Shown: positions 1-5,041 of the stretch, piece by piece
How the letters are laid out: each line of letters starts with the position of its first letter
How positions within the stretch are numbered: position 1 is the first letter of the stretch
NCBI GenBank assembly: GCA_030146155.1
Contig: JASLCF010000059.1
Span: 1-8,888 of the forward strand
Reading direction: 5' to 3'
Source of the DNA: Savagea sp.
Lineage (GTDB): Bacteria > Bacillota > Bacilli > Bacillales_A > Planococcaceae
Length of the DNA stretch: 8,888 bases
Translations under genes and position numbers: made by a program
The notes under the pieces: model-generated
Told to the model about the DNA's origin: nothing
What the model saw: only the letters and a program-made list of their open reading frames with translations
Databases searched by the model: none

Positions 1-57
1 ACCTGTCGAGGAGGATTGCCGTCCGCCCTGCTGAACGCGAAGACGTGAACGGAAAGC
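1..57. repeat. Truncated copy (right half) of a GC-rich stem-loop repeat
   Basis: This segment matches positions 374-430 at 56 of 57 bases, the single difference being G52 against C425. It is the right half of the full element at 298-430; the left half lies outside the window or is missing. It contains the GAGGAGG box and a CCGCCC box, and resembles in layout the dispersed intergenic stem-loop elements I recall from Bacillaceae and Planococcaceae genomes. The family name is not known to me, so that link is from memory and not proven here. Confidence 0.85.
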
Positions 58-195
58 TATTTCTAAACCTACTTCGAACTTGTATACTGACTTTCGAGAT
101 AAAATCATGAATAGTACGAGCTGAATAGATTGCCAGGCACGCTTTGGCCAAGTAAGAAGATGGAACTGTGTTGCGTACTTGTGTGTCTTTCTTTC
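53..195. repeat. Tail module of dispersed repeat, copy 1
   Basis: This sequence directly follows the stem-loop fragment and is related to the end of the window. By eye, 53-101 aligns without gaps to 8758-8806 (35 of 49 identical) and 158-194 aligns to 8850-8886 (31 of 37 identical). The middle is diverged and differs in length. No coding potential is evident. I infer an old dispersed non-coding repeat. Positions 196-297 show only AT-rich DNA with a possible promoter. Confidence 0.7.
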
Positions 196-201
196 AAGAA
201 A

Positions 202-231
202 TTGAAAAGATTTTATTGTTATTCATATTAT
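202..231 (+). promoter_or_regulatory. Possible vegetative promoter upstream of the araC-type gene
   Basis: TTGAAA at 202-207 and TATTAT at 226-231 are separated by 18 bases in AT-rich DNA. Transcription starting near 238 would run through the stem-loop repeat before reaching the regulator gene at 524, giving an untranslated leader of about 285 bases. A nearer -10-like TATACT at 498-503 has no recognisable -35 and would start transcription inside the ribosome binding site, so this upstream site is preferred, weakly. Confidence 0.3.
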
Positions 232-297
232 TTCATTAATTAAACTGTTGCTGCTTGATTTTCACAATTTTAAAAGGGCAACACTATGCTTGAAGTG

Positions 298-430
298 CAG
301 GCATCGACTCGAGCAGGATAAGCGGATCAGGCGATACCCCGCAGACGACAACACCTAGTCATAGCCAAAACTAACCTGTCGAGGAGGATTGCCGTCCGCC
401 CTGCTGAACGCGAAGACGTGAACGCAAAGC
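298..430. repeat. Full copy of GC-rich stem-loop repeat
   Basis: A GC-rich island in AT-rich DNA with long-range complementarity: AGCAGG (312-317) with CCTGCT (400-405), CGGA (323-326) with TCCG (395-398), and GGC (330-332) with GCC (391-393). These form one interrupted stem around a CCCCGCAG box and a GAGGAGG box. Its right half (374-430) is almost identical to 1-57. After it, AAAGCAAATTCAAAACCCA (426-444) matches 8758-8776 at 18 of 19 bases, so the tail module starts here too but breaks off. The left boundary is approximate. Confidence 0.8.
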
Positions 431-523
431 AAATTCAAAACCCAACAACCGGACAAAAATGAGCACAAAAAGACAGGCATCCCACACACACAACAACTAT
501 ACTAAAAACAAGGAGTGAGCCAA

Positions 524-1375
524 ATGACAGCCATCACAGACATTCAACGCGCCATCACATGGATCGAACAACACCTAACCAACAAAATAACCATCGAACA
601 AATCGCACAACAAGCCTACTGTTCACCCTTCCATTTCCAACGCCTATTCACCTTACTCACCGGAACAACCGTCGCCGACTACATCCGAAAAAGAAGGTGC
701 ACAAAAGCAGCAGAATGGCTCGTCTCAACCGAATGGTCTGTCCTTGACATTGCAACTCGCCTCCAATATGAAAGCCCAGAAGCATTCACCAAAGCATTCA
801 AACGCCAACACCACATGACACCTACACAAGCCAGAATAAAAGGCCAAGCACTCGTCATGTATCATCCGTTGCAAATTGAAGTGCGACTCAAAGGAGTGGA
901 ACCCATGAAAGTAAGAGTAGAAGAACACCCAGCATTCCAAGTCCTAGGACAAGGAAAACAATTTGACAGTAACGAAGGAATCCCTGCATTTTGGGATGAC
1001 AGCAACGCCAACGGACTAACAGACCAACTCGTCCAACTCGTCCAACTCAACAACGGACCCGTGACAGGCGTATTAGGCATCTGTTACCCAGAACAACAAA
1101 CGATGACCTATGTCATAGGAGCATCAATCACTGCACAAGAACAATCCAATTTAACAACTTTTGAAGTACCCGCTGCAACATGGGCAATCTTTGAAGTAAT
1201 TGGACCCATGCCAACTGCTATGCAAGAGGGATGGTCACGCATTTATCAAGAATGGCTACCTTCTTCTAGTTATGAAACGACAGGCGGACCAGAATTCGAA
1301 CTATACACAGAAGACGATCCCTTTAGTGCGGATTGTTACTCGGAAATATGGTTACCTGTTAGAAAAAAAGCCTAA
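524..1375 (+). CDS. AraC-family transcriptional regulator with GyrI-like effector-binding domain
   Basis: A 283-residue DNA-binding regulator. Residues 1-105 form an AraC/XylS double helix-turn-helix: first helix pair near 24-43 (TIEQIAQQAYCSPFHFQRLF), second near 73-95 with the typical EAFTKAFKR. Residues 128-281 look like the GyrI-like small-molecule-binding fold found in Rob- and BmrR-type regulators, ending in EIWLPVRKK. The architecture matches Bacillus YdeE-like proteins, which are thought to sense small or cationic compounds; the ligand here is unknown. ATG at 524 is chosen over GTG at 515 because CAAGGAG (509-515) lies 8 bases before the ATG and covers the GTG. The 5' half is strongly rich in C and A on the coding strand (20 C to 6 G in 541-600), unlike its neighbours, while the 3' half is more balanced. 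It ends at a terminator shared with the convergent operon. Confidence 0.9.
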   Translation: MTAITDIQRAITWIEQHLTNKITIEQIAQQAYCSPFHFQRLFTLLTGTTVADYIRKRRCTKAAEWLVSTEWSVLDIATRLQYESPEAFTKAFKRQHHMTPTQARIKGQALVMYHPLQIEVRLKGVEPMKVRVEEHPAFQVLGQGKQFDSNEGIPAFWDDSNANGLTDQLVQLVQLNNGPVTGVLGICYPEQQTMTYVIGASITAQEQSNLTTFEVPAATWAIFEVIGPMPTAMQEGWSRIYQEWLPSSSYETTGGPEFELYTEDDPFSADCYSEIWLPVRKKA

Positions 1376-1377
1376 TC

Positions 1378-1420
1378 AAAAAAGTGTGAGAAGCCATTCA
1401 TCGCTTCTCACACTTTTTTT
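1378..1420. terminator. Bidirectional Rho-independent terminator between convergent genes
   Basis: A perfect inverted repeat, AGTGTGAGAAGC (1383-1394) with GCTTCTCACACT (1403-1414) around an 8-base loop, is flanked by an A run on the left and a T run on the right. It can end transcription of the araC-type gene on the plus strand and of the membrane protein gene on the minus strand. Confidence 0.93.
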
Positions 1421-1428
1421 ACTGTTCG

Positions 1429-2523
1429 TTATAAAAAGAAAAGGGGTAGCAAAGGAACAACGAGAAGTAATAGGAAGAAAATAACTACTGCTGGTCTTGC
1501 GAAGTTAATCGTCCAACCGACACCATATTTCTTTTCAACAAACAAATCAGGATTATCTTTATTAAAATAAAAGAGTCCCCATTTCCAAAATTGATCGTCT
1601 GACTGCTGAGATTCCATCGAATCCTCAATCGGAATTGTCGCATTGATTCGTTTCGTCGCTCGCATCGTCCAAAAAATAATGAGAAATATGCCGATGAATA
1701 AAGCAGGCATACCAAGCATTAAAATGACAGCATTCAATTGATCCTCGACAAAGATTTGGCGCGTCGTGACGATGTCAATCATTGCCATAAATGAAGCGGT
1801 CAAAAGAGACATGGCAGCCAACATGTAAATGTTCACTTTTCGATACTCCACTTCTCGCTTTAAGCTTTGGTCTGTCGCCTGTGCTTTCAACTGAAACGAA
1901 GAACGATTGATGAAATAGGCAATGACATACATTGAAAACCATGTAAATAAAATAATGAAAGGTAAGAGTCCAACAGATACAACCGATTTATCACTCCATG
2001 CATCGGGTTCCCCTCGAAGATTCCAATGCGTAGGAATCGTTTCAGGAAGCGCGTCATATAATGAAAATAAATAAAATCCTAGCACCACAGGAATAATGAG
2101 TTGCGGTAGAAATAAGAAGTGTGGAAAGGGCTGTTGTTTAAATTTTGTTTCAAACTGTGACACATGTACAATTTCAACTTGTTGCTCCCACCCTTGAGCT
2201 TCTTTATAGTGCATCACACGATGATAAAACCGCAAATACAAAGTTAAATCAATTGTGATTTGAATAAATAACACCACAATAAACACAATAACTTGTAGCG
2301 ATTCTTCTAGATTCATTAACAGAAGGGTTGTCAATACAATCAAGGGAATTTCAAGCCAAGCAAGATGTTTCACAAATTGCTTTTTGAGCTGTGCTAAATG
2401 ATCATTGTCTTGAAAAGGTTCTGGGATAGATACCCCGAACACAGTTGTTTTTTGAATGATAAAGGGAGTCACCGATTGTATGATCAATAAAAATAATAAA
2501 ATGCCCACCCAAAGTCCAATCAT
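1429..2523 (-). CDS. DUF1648/DUF5808 multi-pass membrane protein
   Basis: A 364-residue integral membrane protein with about eight hydrophobic segments (near residues 3-20, 56-72, 76-98, 138-156, 183-204, 232-251, 266-287 and 344-363). Residues 160-179 carry the DUF1648 signature (IPTHWN, then GEPDAWSDKS), shared with SdpI-type immunity/signal proteins. Residues 311-342 (FWKWGLFYFNKDNPDLFVEK, then GVGWTINFARP) fit DUF5808. The biochemical role of this pairing is not established; envelope stress or immunity to a peptide is a family-based guess. The ATG at 2523 is chosen because AAAGGAGG lies 6 bases upstream; an earlier in-frame start would place that site inside the gene. Its ATG overlaps the stop of the GntR gene (ATGA), so the two are probably translationally coupled and the regulator probably controls it. 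Confidence 0.88.
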   Translation of the reverse strand: MIGLWVGILLFLLIIQSVTPFIIQKTTVFGVSIPEPFQDNDHLAQLKKQFVKHLAWLEIPLIVLTTLLLMNLEESLQVIVFIVVLFIQITIDLTLYLRFYHRVMHYKEAQGWEQQVEIVHVSQFETKFKQQPFPHFLFLPQLIIPVVLGFYLFSLYDALPETIPTHWNLRGEPDAWSDKSVVSVGLLPFIILFTWFSMYVIAYFINRSSFQLKAQATDQSLKREVEYRKVNIYMLAAMSLLTASFMAMIDIVTTRQIFVEDQLNAVILMLGMPALFIGIFLIIFWTMRATKRINATIPIEDSMESQQSDDQFWKWGLFYFNKDNPDLFVEKKYGVGWTINFARPAVVIFFLLLLVVPLLPLFFL

Positions 2524-2897
2524 TCGAATTCCTCCTTTTGTTTCATTTCTTTCACTATCCATTGTTCAGCGTCAGATCTTTTGAGTCCACGTGCCTGAGC
2601 TTCCGTAATAAATCGTTGAATCACAGGCGACCATAAGGCTAACCATTCTGCTGTTTGCATTTGTTGTAAATCAACGATGGCTGTCGCTTTATGCCGAAGT
2701 TGTAAAATCCCACGATCTGCTAGCCGTTGATAGGCGTGTTGAACAGTTTTAGGATTCACACGCAATTCCGTGGCTAACTTTCGAACAGAAGGCATTTCAT
2801 CTTGATCATGGATGTGACCTTCAGCAATCAACCGTATAATTTCATCAGCTAATTGAAGATATAATTCTCGTTCATCATTTGCATAAAGCCGAATCAT
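2520..2897 (-). CDS. GntR-family transcriptional regulator, YtrA-like
   Basis: A 125-residue regulator. Residues 4-75 form a GntR winged helix: YLQLADEIIRLIAEG, then MPSVRKLATELRVNPKTVQHAYQRLADRGIL, the typical PSVReLA-x-L-x-vNpkTVqrAY pattern. The tail of about 50 residues is short, as in the YtrA subfamily, which usually represses adjacent membrane or transporter genes. The wing reads RHKATAIV where relatives usually have a glycine-rich G-x-G-T-F-V, so the wing is unusual. ATG at 2897 is preferred to the upstream in-frame TTG because GGAGGAG lies 6 bases before it and overlaps the TTG reading. First gene of a two-gene operon, overlapping the DUF1648 gene by 4 bases, with a likely self-operator at 2915-2933. 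Confidence 0.92.
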   Translation of the reverse strand: MIRLYANDERELYLQLADEIIRLIAEGHIHDQDEMPSVRKLATELRVNPKTVQHAYQRLADRGILQLRHKATAIVDLQQMQTAEWLALWSPVIQRFITEAQARGLKRSDAEQWIVKEMKQKEEFE

Positions 2898-2914
2898 AGG
2901 CGACTCCTCCAATC

Positions 2915-2933
2915 TGTTACCTTTATTGTAACA
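2915..2933 (-). promoter_or_regulatory. Probable GntR operator overlapping the -10 of the gntR operon
   Basis: An inverted repeat, TGTTACCTTTATTGTAACA, with 6-base arms, lies 18 bases upstream of the GntR start codon. On the minus strand it contains TACAAT (plus-strand 2930-2925), a good -10 hexamer; no convincing -35 is seen. Overlap of a palindrome with the core promoter is the usual arrangement for autorepression by YtrA-type regulators. The assignment to this GntR protein is inferred from position. Confidence 0.6.
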
Positions 2934-2953
2934 CAGATTTTTTGTGCATACAT

Positions 2954-2978
2954 GTTTAATTCCGTGTAAACGTGGTAG
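2954..2978 (+). promoter_or_regulatory. Candidate sigma-B-type promoter for the PfpI-family stress gene
   Basis: GTTTAA at 2954-2959 and TGGTAG at 2973-2978 are separated by 13 bases, close to the Bacillus sigma-B pattern GTTTAA-N12-14-GGGTAT. The gene 38 bases downstream is a homologue of general stress protein 18, whose B. subtilis counterpart is, from memory, a sigma-B regulon member. No good sigma-A pair is seen here. The match is partial in the -10. Confidence 0.5.
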
Positions 2979-3016
2979 ACAAGAAGTAGCACGAAATTAA
3001 AAGGAGGAGAAAGAAT

Positions 3017-3538
3017 ATGGCTACAATTGCAGCAGTATTAGCAAATGATTTTGAAGATATTGAATTATCAAGACCGAAAGAAGCATTTGAAAAAGCAGGA
3101 CATACGGTGAAAATTATCGGTTCATCAGTAGGTGAAACGTTAAAAGGGAAGCATGGACTCGTTGTAACAGCTGAAGTAGGAATTGACGATGCCAATCCCG
3201 CTGACTATGATGCATTATTCATCCCTGGCGGATTCTCACCTGATCATTTACGTGCAGATGAGCGATTTGTAGATTTTGCAAAAACGTATATGGATGAAAT
3301 GAAACCGGTGTTCTCTATCTGTCACGGACCTCAGTTACTCATTAATACGAAAACGTTAGAAGGCCGCGATATCACAGGGTACAAATCCATTTGGGTTGAC
3401 CTTGAAAATGCTGGAGCTAAATTACATGATGAGCCTGTATTTGTTTGTCAAAAACAATTAGTTTCAAGTCGTACGCCAGATGATTTAGATGCATTTGAAG
3501 AAGCCTCACTTGATTTACTCAAAGAAAAAGGGCTATAA
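3017..3538 (+). CDS. PfpI/DJ-1 family protein, general stress protein 18-like
   Basis: A 173-residue single-domain cytoplasmic protein of the type 1 glutamine amidotransferase-like (DJ-1/PfpI) superfamily. The nucleophile elbow is at residues 99-105 with Cys102 followed by His103 (SICHGPQLL), the PfpI pattern. The conserved acidic residue of the site is probably Glu13 in NDFEDIEL. GGFSPDHLR (71-79) is also typical. Length fits Bacillus YfkM/YraA (about 170 residues), which are stress proteins linked to repair of glycated or aldehyde-modified protein; older annotations call them proteases. AAGGAGG (3001-3007) lies 9 bases before the ATG. The 3' end carries the promoter of the next transcription unit, with TATAAT overlapping the stop codon; no terminator separates the two genes. 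Confidence 0.92.
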   Translation: MATIAAVLANDFEDIELSRPKEAFEKAGHTVKIIGSSVGETLKGKHGLVVTAEVGIDDANPADYDALFIPGGFSPDHLRADERFVDFAKTYMDEMKPVFSICHGPQLLINTKTLEGRDITGYKSIWVDLENAGAKLHDEPVFVCQKQLVSSRTPDDLDAFEEASLDLLKEKGL

Positions 3539-3539
3539 T
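3510..3539 (+). promoter_or_regulatory. Sigma-A promoter for the riboswitch-ykkCD operon
   Basis: TTGATT (3510-3515) and a perfect TATAAT (3534-3539) are 18 bases apart. The -10 overlaps the TAA stop of the preceding gene. Initiation near 3546 would leave a short 5' segment before the guanidine aptamer, as expected for a riboswitch leader. Confidence 0.7.
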
Positions 3540-3574
3540 CATTTTAAGAAATGTCTGTGGACAATTGAATAAAG

Positions 3575-3695
3575 AATGTTTACTAGGGTTCCGAACATTG
3601 TGTTGCCTGTGACCAAGAGTAAACGCGAGTCTGACTCGTACACGGAAGGATAAAAGCCTGGGAGATATGCATTGTCATATGTCCTAGGCTTTTTT
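3575..3695 (+). ncRNA. Guanidine-I (ykkC) riboswitch with intrinsic terminator
   Basis: The leader carries hallmark segments of the ykkC/guanidine-I aptamer: CTAGGGTTCCG at 3583-3593, ACCAAGAG near 3612-3619, ACACGG at 3630-3635, and GGATAAAAGCCTGGGAG at 3648-3664 overlapping the aptamer's 3' end. This family binds guanidinium and turns on downstream genes by preventing termination. The expression platform is visible: AGCCT at 3655 begins the left arm of a terminator hairpin, so aptamer closure and terminator formation compete for the same bases. The genes that follow are ykkC- and ykkD-like guanidinium exporters, the classical target. The aptamer's exact 5' edge is approximate. Confidence 0.93.
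3655..3695 (+). terminator. Riboswitch-controlled Rho-independent terminator
   Basis: A 15-base stem, left arm 3655-3669 and right arm 3676-3690, has one G-U pair and one mismatch around a 6-base loop and is followed by a run of T. Its left arm overlaps the aptamer's 3' conserved AAGCCTGGGAG, so guanidine binding should disrupt it and allow read-through into ykkC. Confidence 0.88.
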
Positions 3696-3717
3696 GTATG
3701 GAAAAGGAGGAAGAAAC

Positions 3718-4044
3718 ATGTCAAAAGAATGGTTAAAAGTAGGAATTGCAGGAGGCTTTGAAATTGGATGGGTTGTCGGATTGAATCATGCGAGTAATTG
3801 GTGGCAGTGGGGATTAACACTCCTTGCGATTTATATTAGTTTCTATTATTTAATCCAAGCGGGAGAACATTTACCGGCAGGGACAGCCTACGCCGTTTTT
3901 GTAGGAATTGGTGCAGTTGGAACGATTACGCTTGAAATTCTTTGGTTTGGTGGTACATTTACTTGGTTAAAAGCAGTGTTAATCACTACATTATTAATAG
4001 GTATTTTTGGGCTGAAACATGTATCAGGGGAGGAAGTGGCATGA
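3718..4044 (+). CDS. ykkC: SMR-family guanidinium exporter subunit, YkkC-like
   Basis: A 108-residue small multidrug resistance protein with four membrane segments. Glu15 in GGFEIGW is the conserved membrane-embedded glutamate that binds substrate and protons in EmrE/Gdx proteins. LPAGTAYAVFVGIGAVGT (52-69) is the SMR signature, and the sequence follows B. subtilis YkkC closely. With the ykkD-type partner it probably forms a proton-coupled heterodimer exporting guanidinium; older work describes such pairs as multidrug pumps. ATG at 3718 is chosen because AAGGAGG (3704-3710) is 7 bases upstream, and an earlier in-frame start would lie at the riboswitch terminator's T run. Its stop overlaps the next start (ATGA). 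Confidence 0.94.
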   Translation: MSKEWLKVGIAGGFEIGWVVGLNHASNWWQWGLTLLAIYISFYYLIQAGEHLPAGTAYAVFVGIGAVGTITLEILWFGGTFTWLKAVLITTLLIGIFGLKHVSGEEVA

Positions 4045-4355
4045 ATTTTATCATTTTAATTGCAGCAGGGTTATTTGAAGTGGGTGGCGTCTATGGCATT
4101 AGTTTATTTCATCAAAAGAAAAATATGCAGTCTCTTACCTTCATGATCGGTAGTTTTGTCATCAGCTTCATCTTATTAAAAATCGCCATGTTAACAATTC
4201 CTATGGGGACGGCTTATGCAATTTGGACAGGAATTGGTGCAGCCGGTGCGTCTGTGGTAGGCATGTTGTTTTTTGATGAACCGGTTGAATGGAAAAGAAT
4301 TCTCTTTCTCAGTATAATTATAGCATCAGTCGTCGGATTAAAATTATTTACGTAA
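4041..4355 (+). CDS. ykkD: SMR-family guanidinium exporter subunit, YkkD-like
   Basis: A 104-residue, four-TM partner of the preceding SMR protein. Glu13 in LFEVGGVYG is the conserved membrane glutamate. PMGTAYAIWTGIGAAGA (54-70) and KRILFLSIIIASVVGLKLFT (85-104) follow B. subtilis YkkD (PMGTAYAVWTGIG, then KRIFF and VGLK). Paired SMR proteins usually assemble as an antiparallel heterodimer. ATG at 4041 overlaps the ykkC stop as ATGA, and AGGGGAGG (4026-4033) inside ykkC serves as its ribosome binding site. The stop TAA abuts the ribosome binding site of the response regulator, so transcription clearly continues. Confidence 0.94.
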   Translation: MNFIILIAAGLFEVGGVYGISLFHQKKNMQSLTFMIGSFVISFILLKIAMLTIPMGTAYAIWTGIGAAGASVVGMLFFDEPVEWKRILFLSIIIASVVGLKLFT

Positions 4356-4366
4356 GGAGTGGCCGT

Positions 4367-5041
4367 ATGCATGTACTCATAGTAGAAGATGAATTAGCGA
4401 TTCGAGAAGTATTAGTCGCTTATTTTAAACAAGCAGGATTTACCGTGTCCATTGCCGAGGATGGTCAATTGGCATTACAACGTTGGAAGCAACTACCTAT
4501 TGATTGCATCCTGCTCGACATCCGTATGCCTTTTGTAGACGGATGGACAGTCCTTGAAACGATACGTGCTACAAGTGATGTGCCTATTTTGATGCTAACG
4601 GCTTTAGATGATGTTCCTGAACGGATTAAAGGGCTTGAAAAAGGAGCAGATGATTACATCAGTAAACCTTTCCACCCGGATGAAGTGGTAGCACGAACGA
4701 AAGCGGTGTTGAGAAGGACGACTTCAGTTGCATCGCAGTCAATTCAACTAGGGGATTTAGTGCTTGATGTGGAACAATTTCGCGTGACATTGCAAGGGAA
4801 TACATTACAATTGATTCCAAAAGATTTTGCTTTACTTGCTTTTTTTATGCAACATCCCAATCAATTATTTTCAAGAGAACAATTACTGGATGAAGTATGG
4901 GGGCAAGATTTCGATGGCAGCGACCGAGCAGTCGATGTAGCAATTAAACGATTACGTCAAGCACTCGGAGAATGGCCGAAAGAGCAAGGTGAAATTCGCA
5001 CCGTACGAGGAATGGGGTATCAATTATATGTTCCGTCGTAA
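4367..5041 (+). CDS. OmpR/PhoB-family response regulator, CssR-like
   Basis: A 224-residue two-component regulator. The receiver domain (about 1-116) has the acidic pair Glu7/Asp8, the phosphoacceptor Asp51 (ILLDIRMP), Thr78 and Lys100 (YISKPF). The C-terminal winged helix (about 127-222) has the recognition helix near 187-201 (DRAVDVAIKRLRQAL) and ends in RTVRGMGYQL. Length and wing resemble B. subtilis CssR, the secretion-stress regulator, and an HtrA protease two genes on supports that role; this is inference from context. AAGGAGT (4354-4360) is 6 bases before the ATG and overlaps the ykkD stop; only 11 bases separate the genes. With no terminator in between, it probably shares the guanidine-controlled transcript, although a promoter inside ykkD cannot be excluded. 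Confidence 0.93.
   Translation: MHVLIVEDELAIREVLVAYFKQAGFTVSIAEDGQLALQRWKQLPIDCILLDIRMPFVDGWTVLETIRATSDVPILMLTALDDVPERIKGLEKGADDYISKPFHPDEVVARTKAVLRRTTSVASQSIQLGDLVLDVEQFRVTLQGNTLQLIPKDFALLAFFMQHPNQLFSREQLLDEVWGQDFDGSDRAVDVAIKRLRQALGEWPKEQGEIRTVRGMGYQLYVPS

Noticed and set aside
1..430. CRISPR array or tRNA/rRNA gene in the GC-rich upstream region
   Set aside because: Only two repeat copies with unequal, non-spacer-like separation, no cloverleaf or rRNA signature; a dispersed stem-loop repeat explains it.
515..523. Upstream GTG start for the araC-type gene
   Set aside because: The GTG is part of the CAAGGAG ribosome binding site that is correctly spaced for ATG 524.
1024..1048. Nine-base tandem repeat in the araC-type gene giving LVQLVQL
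   Set aside because: Fewer than three full units within a coding region; not enough to call a functional repeat.
1200..1484. 94-codon plus-strand frame overlapping the end of the araC-type gene
   Set aside because: It runs through the bidirectional terminator and into the convergent gene, in another frame of a well-supported CDS, with no binding site.
3539..3820. 93-codon minus-strand frame across the riboswitch region
   Set aside because: It lies antisense to the riboswitch, terminator and start of ykkC, with no ribosome binding site or recognisable domain.
4989..5027. Upstream extension of the histidine kinase
   Set aside because: It would lengthen the overlap with the response regulator by 39 bases and add an uncharged-signal-free N-terminus; MFRRK before TM1 fits the positive-inside rule better.
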